Shown here in pieces: positions 23,108 to 32,535 of a stretch of DNA of 64,000 nt. The stretch lies in the NCBI GenBank assembly GCA_963750995.1, contig CAVVST010000001.1:186001-250000 (forward strand), in the 5' to 3' direction. Position numbers and translations under genes: made by a program. Origin of the DNA: CAVVST01 sp963750995. GTDB lineage: Bacteria > Acidobacteriota > Vicinamibacteria > Vicinamibacterales > UBA2999. The notes beneath the pieces were generated by a model that was not told the DNA's origin, searched no databases, and worked only from the letters and a program-made list of their open reading frames with translations. Within the stretch, counting starts at the first letter, position 1; each line of letters opens with the position of its first letter.

Positions 23108-24122
23108 AATGCGCGGCATCCTTCGCCGCCACGGCCACCGTCAGCGCCTGTGGATCGGCGTTGCCGACGTCCTCCGACGCGAAGCGGATCAGCCGCCGGG
23201 CGATGTAGAGCGGATCCTCGCCCGCCTCGAGCATCCGTGCAACCCAATAGACGGCGGCGTCGGGGTCGCTGTTGCGCATCGACTTGTGGAGCGCGGAAAT
23301 GAGGTTGTAATGCTCCTCGCCGCCCTTGTCGTAGAGGAGCGCGCGCCGCTGGATCGAATCCTCCAACTGCGGCAGATCGAGCCGCCGGGCCGAACCGTCT
23401 GCCGCCTTCGGCGCGGCAGCGGCGGAAAACTCGAGCAAGTTGAGGGCGCTGCGTGCGTCGCCATTCGCGAACCCGGCGATTGCGCCGATCGCCTCGTCCG
23501 TGACCTCCACGTTCGTGGCCCCGAGGCCGCGCTCGGCATCCGCCAGCGCCCGGCGAAGAATCGTCTCGATCCCCGCCGCCGTCAGCGGCTGCAGCACGAA
23601 CACTTTCGAGCGCGAGAGCAGCGCCGCATTCACCTCGAACGAGGGATTCTCCGTCGTCGCGCCGATCAGAACGATGTCGCCGCCTTCCACACGCGGCAGA
23701 AACGCATCCTGCTGCGCCTTGTTGAAGCGGTGGATTTCGTCGATGAAGACAATGGTCCGGCGTCCGGTGGTCCGGCGGCGGACCTCCGCCGCGGCCATGA
23801 CATCCTTGATTTCCTTGATGCCCGACAGCACCGCGCTGAACTGGACGAAGTGCGCACTGGTCATGTCGGCGACGATGCGGGCAAGGGTGGTCTTGCCGGT
23901 GCCGGGCGGTCCCCACAGGATGATCGACTGCAGCAGGTCGCGCTCGATCGCCTTGCGCAGGGGCCTGCCGGCCGCCAGGATGTGATCCTGGCCGACGACC
24001 TCGTCGAGCGTGCGCGGACGCATCCGGTCGGCGAGCGGTGTCCCGGCGGCAGGCGCGCCTGAAGGCGTGCCGCTGCGGTCGGACTGAGTGGGGACGTCGT
24101 CGTCGAACAGCGAGGCGCTCAT
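22749..24122 (-). CDS. rarA: Replication-associated recombination protein A (MgsA/RarA AAA+ ATPase)
   Basis: AAA+ ATPase related to clamp loaders that acts at stalled replication forks. 457 residues, intact. RPRTLDEVVGQDHIL, Walker A WGPPGTGKTTLA, Walker B IVFIDEIHRFNKAQQD and sensor-1 GATTENPSF are visible, followed by the MgsA C-terminal domain (DPLYIARRLIRFASEDVGNAD). The stop lies in a palindrome; the start is 20 nt from the end of the methyltransferase gene upstream on the same strand. Confidence 0.95.
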   Translation of the reverse strand: MSASLFDDDVPTQSDRSGTPSGAPAAGTPLADRMRPRTLDEVVGQDHILAAGRPLRKAIERDLLQSIILWGPPGTGKTTLARIVADMTSAHFVQFSAVLSGIKEIKDVMAAAEVRRRTTGRRTIVFIDEIHRFNKAQQDAFLPRVEGGDIVLIGATTENPSFEVNAALLSRSKVFVLQPLTAAGIETILRRALADAERGLGATNVEVTDEAIGAIAGFANGDARSALNLLEFSAAAAPKAADGSARRLDLPQLEDSIQRRALLYDKGGEEHYNLISALHKSMRNSDPDAAVYWVARMLEAGEDPLYIARRLIRFASEDVGNADPQALTVAVAAKDAAHFIGMPEGNTALAQAAIYLATAPKSNAVYTAYGAAAADAHTQAADPVPLHLRNAPTKLMKDLSYGKDYRYAHDEPDAVADMTCLPESLAGRQFYKPVDRGFEKEIRKRLEEWRAKKTDRR

Positions 24123-24128
24123 GCTCGT

Positions 24129-24170
24129 CCTTCGACTATCACTCAGGATGCCCCGGGGCGCGTCGAGGGG
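24129..24170. repeat. Dispersed palindrome, CCYTCGAC family (copy 3, diverged)
   Basis: CCTTCGAC (24129-24136), a diverged middle with CTCAGG, and GTCGAGGGG (24162-24170). It covers the TGA stop of the methyltransferase gene (24143-24145). Third copy of the family at 9.2 and 18.8 kb. Confidence 0.45.
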
Positions 24171-24980
24171 CGGCGTTGGCGGCGCGCGGCGTAGATGAGC
24201 ACTCCACCCGCGACCGCGACGTTCAAGGACTCCACGTGAGGGGCCATCGGCACGGTGACGCGCTCATCGCATTGGGCGACGAGACTATCCGACAGCCCCG
24301 GCCCTTCGCCGCCCAGAAGCAGCCCGATCGATCCGGTCCAGTCGATCTCGTCGGGCGCGCGGCCGCCGCGGGCAACGGAGGCGATCGTGCGTGTCCCCGC
24401 GGCCCGGAGGCAATCGATGATCTTGCCGACGTCAGCGGCCCTCGCGATCGGCAGCCGGATGCTGCTTCCCATGCTGCCGCGCAACGCTTTCCACGAAAAA
24501 GGGTGGGCCGATGCCCCGCTGACCACCACGCCGGTGACACCCCCCGCTTCCGCCGTCCGAATCAGCGCGCCCAGGTTCCCGGGATCCTGCACGTCAACCG
24601 CCACCAGCGCGAAGCCGCCGCGGTTATTCCAGATTGCCGCCGCATCGGTCGGCGTACGTTCCGCAATCGCGACAATGCCCGAAGGCGAGCGCACCGGACT
24701 CATGGCGGCGAAAACCTCGTCGGCGACGCTGAGCACGGCCACGCCCTCGCGTCTCGAGCGCGCGCGCGAGTGCGCCTTCCTCAGTCTCCACGGTGAGACG
24801 GGACGCGGCGACGGCGACCGACTCGAAGCCGAGCCGGGCATCGCGCGCGTCACGGACGAGATGCACGCCGTCGAGCAGCAGCCGCGCGCCGCCGGCATCC
24901 GGCTCGCTCGCCAGTTCGCGATACGTCCGCACGATGGGATTCTCGCGGCTCGAAATGCTCTTCACGTAAATTTTGAGCAT
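24143..24980 (-). CDS. TrmH/SpoU-family RNA 2'-O-methyltransferase (frameshifted)
   Basis: SPOUT methyltransferase for tRNA or rRNA ribose methylation. The N-terminal substrate-binding part is ISSRENPIVRTYRELA with ARLLLDGVHLVRDA; the catalytic knot has VQDPGNLGALIRTAEAGG (motif 1), LLLGGEGPGLS (motif 2) and VPMAPHVESLNVAVAGGVL (motif 3). A frame break near 24750 separates the parts. ATG at 24980 is only 8 nt from the GTG assigned to greA on the other strand, so one start may be wrong. Exact RNA target unknown. Confidence 0.85.
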
Positions 24981-24988
24981 AACAGACT

Positions 24989-25486
24989 GTGTTAGAGTCT
25001 GAATCGGCTGTGAAAGATCGCATTCTGAAGCGTTTCAACGCCCAGATCGCCGCGCTCGAACGCGAGTTGAAGTTCGAGCTGCCGAAAGAGATCCAGCGCG
25101 CGCGCGAGCTGGGCGACCTGCGCGAGAACGCCGAGTACAAGGCCGCCAAGGAGCGGCAGGAGATCGTCAACGCCCGCATCGCGATGCTCAAGAAGCGCGT
25201 CGGCGAGATCTCGCTGATCAATCTCGATCGCATCCCGCACGACCGCGCCGGGTTCGGGTCCACGGTTCACCTGCGCGCCGAGACCGGCGACACGATCATC
25301 TACCAGCTGTGCATGCCCGAGGATGCCGACGCGGAGAAGGGCATGATTTCGACCTCGTCGCCGATCGGCCGCGCCATCCTCAACAAGGAAGAGGGCGACG
25401 AGATCAAGGTGACCACGCCGGCGGGCGCCCGCCGCTTCGAGCTCGTCAAGGTCATCACCATCCACGACGACGCGGGCGCAGAATGA
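24989..25486 (+). CDS. greA: Transcription elongation factor GreA/GreB family
   Basis: Rescues backtracked RNA polymerase by stimulating transcript cleavage. A coiled-coil N-terminal domain with LGDLRENAEYKAAKERQ, including the acidic tip region, is followed by the C-terminal FKBP-like domain ending in ISTSSPIGRAILNKEEGDEI. The GTG at 24989 gives 165 residues; GTG at 25010 (starting VKDRILKRF) would match usual GreA length better and leave room for a promoter. Intact. Confidence 0.9.
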   Translation: MLESESAVKDRILKRFNAQIAALERELKFELPKEIQRARELGDLRENAEYKAAKERQEIVNARIAMLKKRVGEISLINLDRIPHDRAGFGSTVHLRAETGDTIIYQLCMPEDADAEKGMISTSSPIGRAILNKEEGDEIKVTTPAGARRFELVKVITIHDDAGAE

Positions 25487-25489
25487 CGC

Positions 25490-26788
25490 GTGCAGCCCTA
25501 TTCTCCTGAACGCCGCACGGCGCTCGTGCTGTGCGGCACCGGGGCCCACGGCGCGTATCACGCCGGGGTGCTGCGGGCGCTCCAGGAGGCCGGGGTCAAA
25601 ATCGATGTCATGGCGGGGCAGGGGGCCGGCGCGGCCGCGGCGGCGCTCGCGGCGATCGACGGCGGCGCCAGGCTCTGGGAGCCCGACGGCGTCTGGCGCG
25701 GCCGCGGCGCGCGCGCCATGTACCGCTGGAAGTGGCCGCTTCGCGCCACTGCGTGGGTTGCCGCGCTTCTCCTCGCGACGCTCGCGCTGCCGTTCCTGCT
25801 GTTCGTCGCCGGATGGCCTGCCTATCCGATCTACTTCATCTTCGCGGCGCTTCTTGAAGTCGCCGTCATCCTGCTCGCGGCTGCTATGGGTGTTGCCCTG
25901 GAAATGCGACGCTCCCAGGCCCGCCGCAAGGCGGCCGGCATTTGGTGGTGGCGAGTCCTTGGTGCGCCGATCGACGTCGATACGGCTCGCCGCCGGTTTG
26001 GCGATGCCCTCTGGCAGTTGATCCGGGGCGGGACGCACATGGCGCGGCCGTCGGGCACCGCCCTGGGCCGCCGGTATTCGGACGTGCTCACCGAGAACCT
26101 CGGCCAGCCGGGCTTTCGCGAGTTGATGGCCGTGGTGACCGATCTCGATGCCCGCCGCGACGTGGTGGGGGCCCTGTTGCGGGAACCATACCGGCAGGAG
26201 TTCGGCGCGCCGCGTCCCGGGCGCGAACGGCGATCGGAAGCGATCGACCTCGCGGGCGCCGGCCGCGATCACGCGTTCGACTTCGTCGCCGCGGCGCTGA
26301 CGCCTCCCGTCGGCTGCGACGCCCACCTGATGACCTTTGGCGCCGACACGTTCTGGCGCGGCGAAACGCACCGGATGTGCGATCGCCCAGGGGCCGTCTC
26401 GCGGCTTCTCGATGAGCTGGCCGGTGCCGGTGTGTCGCAGGCCATCGTCGTCAGTGCGGTGGCGACGCCGCCGCCGCACCGGTTGAGCGTCCCTCGCCTG
26501 GAGATTCAGCATCGCGTGGGCGAGTTCCTCGCCGCCGCCGAATCGGCGGCGCTGCGCGACGCCATGGAGCTGGCGCGCCTCAGGTTCGATTCCGTCTACC
26601 TCGTGCGTCCGACCCACAATCCCGTCGGCGTGTTCGACGTGGCGGGGGCGTATGATGACGCCTCGGACCGGCGGCAGGATCTCGTCGAACTGATGGAGCG
26701 CGCCTACGAGGACGCGTACCGGCAGTTCATCGAGCCGGTCGTCGGCGCCAGCGGCGAGCATCTCGCCCGCATCTCTTCCCGGACCTGA
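25490..26788 (+). CDS. Patatin-fold protein lacking the catalytic serine
   Basis: 432 residues. Residues ~9-55 have the patatin oxyanion loop and helix pattern (VLCGTGAHGAYHAGVLRALQ), but the nucleophile elbow G-x-S-x-G reads GQGAG in AGQGAGA, with Gly in place of Ser. Two hydrophobic segments follow (about residues 86-132), then an Arg-rich region and a long C-terminal domain of no family I recognise. It starts 3 nt after greA and ends next to a PLP lyase gene. Likely a membrane-associated pseudoenzyme; the patatin assignment is by motif only. Confidence 0.7.
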   Translation: MQPYSPERRTALVLCGTGAHGAYHAGVLRALQEAGVKIDVMAGQGAGAAAAALAAIDGGARLWEPDGVWRGRGARAMYRWKWPLRATAWVAALLLATLALPFLLFVAGWPAYPIYFIFAALLEVAVILLAAAMGVALEMRRSQARRKAAGIWWWRVLGAPIDVDTARRRFGDALWQLIRGGTHMARPSGTALGRRYSDVLTENLGQPGFRELMAVVTDLDARRDVVGALLREPYRQEFGAPRPGRERRSEAIDLAGAGRDHAFDFVAAALTPPVGCDAHLMTFGADTFWRGETHRMCDRPGAVSRLLDELAGAGVSQAIVVSAVATPPPHRLSVPRLEIQHRVGEFLAAAESAALRDAMELARLRFDSVYLVRPTHNPVGVFDVAGAYDDASDRRQDLVELMERAYEDAYRQFIEPVVGASGEHLARISSRT

Positions 26789-26789
26789 C

Positions 26790-27896
26790 ATGCATCGTGA
26801 CACGCGCATCGTGCATGCCGGCTATCGCAAGATCGGCGAGCCCGGGCCCTTCCTGGCGGGTCCGCAGTTTTCGTCCACCTTCACGTCGCCGGGCGACCCG
26901 TCCGCACATGCGCTGAGTTATGGGCGCTTTCACAATCCCACCTGGACGGCGTGGGAAGACGCGCTGCGGCTGCTGGAAGGCGGCGACGTCGTCGCGTTTG
27001 CGTCGGGCATGGCGGCGGTCACTGCCGTCTTCGGCGTGACGCTCCGGCCCGGCGACACTCTGGTGCTGGCCTCGGATTGCTACTACACGATCCGGCGCGT
27101 GGCGGCGGGGTGGCTTGAAGCGATTGGCGTGAACGTGCGTCTGATCCCGACCCGGGACAACGCGCAGATGGCCGCGCTCGACGGCGCCACGCTCCTGTGG
27201 CTCGAGACGCCGACGAACCCGATGCTCGACGTTTGCGACATCCGGGCGCTCGCGCAGGCGGCACAGGCTCGCGGTGCGCTCGTCGCCGTCGACAACAGTA
27301 CCGCCACACCCTATCTGCAGCAGCCGCTCGCCCTCGGCGCGACCTTCGTCGTCGCTTCCGACACCAAGGCGATGTCGGGCCACAGCGACCTGATACTCGG
27401 CCACGTCGGCACCAGCGACGCACGGCTGGCCGACGCGCTGCGGTTATGGCGGACGCAGCACGGCGCCATCCCCGGCCCGATGGAAGTGTGGCTGGCGCAT
27501 CGATCGCTGCCGACGCTGCCGTTGCGACTGAGCCGCCAGTGCACCACTGCGGAGAGGCTGGCCGAGACGCTTGCCGCACGGTCGGACGTCGCCGCGGTGC
27601 ACTATCCGGGCCTGCCGAGCCACCCCGGGCACGACATCGCCAAACTGCAGATGCTTCGCTTTGGCAGCGTCCTCAGTTTCGATCTCTCGACGCGCGTCCG
27701 CGCGGAGAAGTTTCTCGCATCCCTGACCCTGGTGCGTGAAGCCACCAGCTTCGGCGGCGTGCACTCGATCGCCGAACGCCGCGCCCGCTGGGGCGGCGAC
27801 GCGGTGAGTGAGGGCTTCATCCGCTTCAGCGTCGGGTGCGAGGCGGCCGAAGACATCATCACGGACGTCGAGTCGGCGCTCTCGCGGTCCGGCTGA
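26790..27896 (+). CDS. Cystathionine gamma-synthase/lyase-type PLP enzyme
   Basis: Cys/Met-metabolism PLP-dependent enzyme, 368 residues, intact. YGRFHNPTWTAWEDAL, FASGMAAVTAVFGV, LWLETPTNPMLDVCDI and the PLP-lysine block SDTKAMSGHSDLILGHV (Lys in S-D-T-K) are visible. The motif set does not separate gamma-synthase from gamma-lyase or methionine gamma-lyase. The TGA stop is the loop of a palindrome. Starts 1 nt after the preceding stop. Confidence 0.88.
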   Translation: MHRDTRIVHAGYRKIGEPGPFLAGPQFSSTFTSPGDPSAHALSYGRFHNPTWTAWEDALRLLEGGDVVAFASGMAAVTAVFGVTLRPGDTLVLASDCYYTIRRVAAGWLEAIGVNVRLIPTRDNAQMAALDGATLLWLETPTNPMLDVCDIRALAQAAQARGALVAVDNSTATPYLQQPLALGATFVVASDTKAMSGHSDLILGHVGTSDARLADALRLWRTQHGAIPGPMEVWLAHRSLPTLPLRLSRQCTTAERLAETLAARSDVAAVHYPGLPSHPGHDIAKLQMLRFGSVLSFDLSTRVRAEKFLASLTLVREATSFGGVHSIAERRARWGGDAVSEGFIRFSVGCEAAEDIITDVESALSRSG

Positions 27897-27950
27897 AGCC
27901 GGACACTACGACTGAGCCAGCCGTACGTAGTGTCCGGCCTCAGCCGGACC
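27886..27950. repeat. Paired palindromes at a convergent junction (CCGGC-TTCA-GCCGG type)
   Basis: Two inverted 24-nt units: 27886-27909 (core GTCCGGCTGAAGCCGGAC followed by ACTAC) and 27927-27950 (GTAGT followed by GTCCGGCCTCAGCCGGAC). The TGA stop of the PLP gene is the loop of the first. The same unit occurs twice at 57901-57953. Confidence 0.75.
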
Positions 27951-27952
27951 TT

Positions 27953-29382
27953 CTACGCCTTGACCAGCTTCTTGTCGCCGGGCTGATGCTCGTGGAGGAA
28001 TTCGAGCGCCAGGCCGAGGACGCGCTGCGTGAAGCCTTCGGCCTGCAGGTTGCCGAACTTGTTGCGGAAGGCGGCAAGCGGCACGACTGCCTTGGCCATC
28101 GCGCGGTGTCCGCCGGCGCTGCCGATGTCGGCGAAATACTTGCGCACGAACTCGCCGGCGTTGCGTGAGTACCCGAGGTTCCGCACCGACATGATGACCG
28201 CGTCGTTGACGATCCCCGCCACGATCGTCCACTTCACGTTCTCGAGCTGAAGGTAGAAGTCGGCGACGTAGGGAATGACGTCTTCCCGCGGCGAGGCGCC
28301 GAGGAACGCGCAGAACACCTGTTCCGTCATCTGCCCGTTCTGCATCGCCCTCAGGACGTACTCGAGGCGCTCGGTGGTGATTTCTGCGCCCTCCATCTTC
28401 CGGATGAGCGCGGCGTCCGCCAGCGGGTACAGGTACGAGAACGCCTCGATGTCGACGCGGTTTGCCTGACGGTTGAAGAACAGCGTGTCGGACTTGATGG
28501 CGTAGAGCATCGCCGTCGCCGTCCGCTCGGAGATGTTCGCGTCCACGGCGCGCAGGTGCTCCGTCAGGATCGTGGACGTCGAACCGTAATCCTCGCGGAT
28601 GTCCTTGAAGACGGCGCTGTAACCCGGCTGTTCGCGGGTGGTGGTCGATCACCAGGTCGACACGGTCGATCACCCCGCTGAAGTAGTGCGGCTGCACGTC
28701 GACCATCGCCACGCGGTCGAAGGAGGCGACGTCCGTCGGCTTGATGATCTCGACGTGGATGTCGAGCAGGTTCACCATCCGCAGGTTCTCAGGACGCGTC
28801 ACCCCCTGTAGCGCGGCGATGATCGCCGTCTGCTTGTTCCGCCGCAGGACGTTCCGCAGGGCGAGGCCGCTCGCCAGGGCATCGGGGTCCGGGTCGTTGT
28901 GCAGTAATGATCAGGACGCGCTCCGCGTCGCTCATGAACCGCTGATACTGCTGGACTCTCAGGCGCGTCAGGGAGCGGCTGAATTCAGTGAGCAGCGGCC
29001 CGCCAAACAGTTCCGACAGCGCCAGGTAGTACAGCTCCGGGAACTGCGACTTCAGTTCCTCTTCGCGCTTGCGGAAATCGGAGATGCCGACGCCGAGCAC
29101 GTACACGAGCGTGCCGCCGGCGTCGCGGATCGCGTCGAGAGTCTTCTTGAGGCTGCGGCGGCCGTTGTCTTCGACGATGACGCACGTGCCCGGGGTGATG
29201 TCGGCTTTGAGATAGGTGTCGGTGCGGCGGGGGTCGGCGGCGAGGACGTTCATGCCTGCCTCGTGCAGGCGACGCGCGAGCGGCTTGTTTTCGACGATGA
29301 AGTCGACCTCGAAGCTGGGCAGCAGGATTTCGTCGAGCATCCTGATGACCAGCTCGGTCTGGCAGACGGCGAGGCACCTCAT
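27953..29382 (-). CDS. RCK-like + DHH/DHHA1 phosphoesterase (frameshifted)
   Basis: Two-part protein of about 475 residues. Residues 1-~125 resemble a TrkA-N/RCK nucleotide-sensing domain (VDFIVENKPLARRLHEAG, DITPGTCVIVEDNGRRSLKK). Then a DHH phosphoesterase begins with VLIITHNDPDPDA after frame repair, has the DHH motif in VIDHHPR, and ends with a DHHA1-type domain (GSAGGHRAMAKAVVPL with GGH). Such proteins include NrnA-like nano-RNases and PAP/c-di-AMP phosphatases; the substrate cannot be read from sequence. Frame breaks near 28632 and 28905. Confidence 0.82.
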
Positions 29383-29493
29383 GAGAAGACCGCGACCGCC
29401 TCAGCGAGAGCCAGGACCATAGGCGCGAAACACTGATTATACGCCCTGGTTATCGGCGCCGCGGGAGCGCCGGTGTAGGATCGAATCATAGAC

Positions 29494-30429
29494 ATGCCGA
29501 CGCGCCGGGCCCGGATCGCAATAATCACCCTCGTGCTGGGAGCCGCTGTGCTCGGCCGGGGCGCCGTCGCCGGTCAACAGCCCACCTTCCGCGCCGGTAT
29601 CGACCTGGTTAATTTCGGCGTCACGGTCACCGACAGGAAAGGCAACTTCATCCAGGATCTCGCCATCGACGATTTCGAGATTGTCGAGGACGGGAAGAAG
29701 CAGACACCCACTTATTTCGCGCGGGGCGACCAGGCCACCTCGGCGCCGCCGCTCCACATCGGGCTGCTGTTCGACACCAGCGGCAGCATGGGGGAAGACA
29801 TCAAGCTGGCGCGATCGGCCGCCGTCCGGTTCCTCAACACGCTGAGCGACGCCGTCGACATGACGCTGGTCGACTTCGATACCGAGGTCCGCGTCGCCAG
29901 GTACGGCCAGAAGGACTTCCCGCGGATGGTCGAGCGGATCCGCAGCCGCCAGCCCGGGGGCTGGACGGCGATGTACGACGCGCTCGGCGTCTTCCTCGAC
30001 GGCGCCGCGGAAAACGACGGGCGCACGATCCTGCTGCTCTACACTGACGGAGGCGACACGCGCAGCGCCATCGCGCTCGGCGACGTGATGACGCTGGTAC
30101 GCGCCTCGGACGTCACCATCCATACGGTCGGCTTCCTCGAGCACCAGCCGAGCAGCGCGCGCCTCGTGCAGCGGTCGCGGCTCACGGAGATCGCCGAAAC
30201 CACCGGCGGCCAGGCATTCTTCCCGACCGCGATGAAGGACGTCGAAGCGGCGTACGACAAAGTTGTAGCGCAAATCCGGGCGCAGTACAGCATCGGTTAC
30301 ACCTCCACCAACACCGCGCTCGACGGCAAATGGCGGCGGGTGCAGATCAAGCTCGTGCGCCCGGACCTCAAGGACGTCCGGATCCAGTCCCGCCGCGGCT
30401 ACTTCGCGCTTTACAAGGAAGCCCCGTAA
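29494..30429 (+). CDS. Secreted VWFA-domain protein (Acidobacteriota type)
   Basis: 311 residues with a signal peptide (about residues 1-28, cleavage near AGQQ). A short beta-sandwich-like stretch (VNFGVTVTDRKGNFIQDLAI) is followed by a von Willebrand A domain with the MIDAS motif DTSGSMGED, then a Thr and Asp further on (TDGGDT), and a C-terminal block ending ARQ-like QYSIGYTSTN and RRGYFALY. This matches the VWFA-related domain family expanded in Acidobacteria. Presumed extracellular metal-dependent protein binding; partner unknown. Confidence 0.85.
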   Translation: MPTRRARIAIITLVLGAAVLGRGAVAGQQPTFRAGIDLVNFGVTVTDRKGNFIQDLAIDDFEIVEDGKKQTPTYFARGDQATSAPPLHIGLLFDTSGSMGEDIKLARSAAVRFLNTLSDAVDMTLVDFDTEVRVARYGQKDFPRMVERIRSRQPGGWTAMYDALGVFLDGAAENDGRTILLLYTDGGDTRSAIALGDVMTLVRASDVTIHTVGFLEHQPSSARLVQRSRLTEIAETTGGQAFFPTAMKDVEAAYDKVVAQIRAQYSIGYTSTNTALDGKWRRVQIKLVRPDLKDVRIQSRRGYFALYKEAP

Positions 30430-30436
30430 GCGATTT

Positions 30437-30506
30437 ATGATTGGTGATTTGTGATTTGTGATTCAGGGCCCGCAATCACACATCACAAATCGCACATCAC
30501 AAGTCG
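30437..30506. repeat. Hairpin built from short tandem-repeat arms, before uvrB
   Basis: The left arm repeats TTGTGAT (GTGATTTGTGATTTGTGATT); the right arm AATCACACATCACAAATCGC pairs with it at about 18 of 20 positions around the loop CAGGGCCCGC. It ends 3 nt before the uvrB ATG. AT-rich compared with its surroundings. A structural analogue with different repeats lies at 52445-52516. Confidence 0.7.
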
Positions 30507-30509
30507 CAC

Positions 30510-32532
30510 ATGCCTTCGGTTCACGATCAGTTCAAGCTCGTCAGTGACTTCGAGATACGCGGGGACCAGGTCCGCGCCATTCCCGAGCTCATCGACGGCT
30601 TGAACCGCGGCGACTCGCACCAGGTGCTGCTCGGCGTGACCGGGTCGGGGAAGACCTTCACGATGGCGCAAGTCGTCGCGTCGGTGAACCGGCCGACGCT
30701 GGTGATGGCGCACAACAAGACGCTGGCCGCCCAGCTCTATCAGGAGTTCAAGCGGTTCTTCCCCGCGGAACGCCGTCGAGTACTTCGTCAGCTATTACGA
30801 CTACTACCAGCCCGAGGCCTACGTGCCGGCCACCGACTCGTACATCGAGAAGGAGGCCACCATCAACGACGAGATCGACCGGATGCGGCTGTCGGCCACG
30901 CGGTCCCTCTTCGAGCGCCGCGACGTCATCATCGTCGCCAGCGTGTCGTGCATCTACGGCCTGGGATCGCCCGAGGCCTACTACGGCATGCTGCTGCCGC
31001 TCGAGCGCGGGCAGCGCATCGACCGCGACCAGATCCTGCGGAAGCTGGTCGAGATCCAGTACGAGCGGAACGATACCGAGTTCGGCCGCGGCACGTTCCG
31101 CGTCCGGGGCGACATCGTCGAGGTGGTCCCGTCGTACGAAGAGCATGCGCTGCGCATCGGCCTGTTCGGCGACGAGGTTGACGAGCTCTCGTGGTTCGAT
31201 GCCTTGACCGGGAAGGTCATTCGGCAGCTCGACAAGGTGGCGGTGTATCCGAAGTCGCACTTCGTCACCTCGCGCGACCGGACGAAGCTCGCGGTGGAGT
31301 CGATCAAGAAGGAGCTCGAAGAGTACCGCGGGTATCTCGAAAAGGAAGGCAAACTGCTCGAAGCGCAGCGGCTTCACCAGCGGACGATGTTCGACCTCGA
31401 GATGATCCGTGAGATCGGCTACTGCCACGGCATCGAAAACTACGCGCGCCACCTGACCGGCCGCGCGCCCGGCGAGCCGCCGCCGACGCTGCTCGATTAC
31501 CTGCCGGACGACGCCCTGGTCATCGTCGACGAAAGCCACCAGACCGTGCCGCAGGTTCGCGGCATGTATTTCGGCGACCGTTCGCGCAAGGAAGTGCTGG
31601 TGGCCTACGGCTTCCGCCTGCCGTCGGCGCTCGACAACCGTCCACTCAGCTTCGAAGAGTGGGAGCATCGCGTCAAGCAGGTGGTCTTCGTGTCGGCGAC
31701 GCCGGGCCCCTACGAGCTGTCGAAGGCCGGCGGCGTCGTGGTGGAGCAGGTCATCCGGCCGACGGGACTGATGGATCCGCCGATCGAAGTGCGTCCGGTT
31801 CGCGGCCAGGTCGACGACCTGCTCAAGGAGATTCGCGACCGGGTTGGGCAGAAGGAGCGCGTCCTGGTCACCACGTTGACCAAGCGGATGGCGGAGGACC
31901 TCACGACCTACTACCAGGAGCTGGGCGTGAAGGTCCGCTACCTGCACTCCGACATCGACACGCTCGAGCGGGTGGAGATCCTGCGCGACCTGCGGCGCGG
32001 CGCGTTCGACGTGCTCGTCGGCATCAACCTGCTGCGCGAAGGGCTGGATCTGCCGGAAGTATCGCTGGTCGCGATCCTGGACGCCGACAAGGAAGGCTTC
32101 CTGCGCTCGGGCGGGTCGCTGATCCAGACGTCGGGCCGCGCGGCGCGCAACGTCAACGGCCGGGTCATCATGTACGCGGACACCATGACGGCCTCGATGA
32201 AGACCGCGATCGGGGAAACCGAGCGGCGCCGGGCGCTGCAGGCGGCGTACAACGAGGAGCACGGCATCACGCCCGAGTCGGTCGTCCGGCAGATCGACGA
32301 CGTCCTGTCGAGCGTGTACGAGCGCGACTACTCGATCGGCCCGTCGCCGCGAGACACGCGCGAGCCGTTCCGGACGCAGGCGGAGCTCGACGCCGAGATC
32401 AGCCGTCTCGAGGTCGAAATGAAGTCGGCCGCCGCGAACCTCGACTTCGAGCGCGCGGCCGCCTTGCGCGATACGCTCAAGACGCTGCGCGGCCGCGAGC
32501 TTGGGCTGACCGGCCTGCCGGCGGGCCGGTAG
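30510..32532 (+). CDS. uvrB: Excinuclease ABC subunit B (one frameshift)
   Basis: Helicase-like damage-verification subunit of nucleotide excision repair. Walker A GVTGSGKTFTMA, beta-hairpin YYDYYQPEAYVPATDSYIEK, DESHQTVPQ, helicase motifs V/VI (LREGLDLPEVSLVAILDADK, QTSGRAARN) and a C-terminal UVR motif (ISRLEVEMKSAAANLDFERA) are all seen. An extra base near 30771 (GCGGAACGCC for GCGAACGCC) breaks the frame before NAVEYFVSYYDYY. About 673 residues when repaired. No SD is visible because the hairpin at 30437-30506 abuts the ATG. Confidence 0.95.
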
Positions 32533-32535
32533 CGC

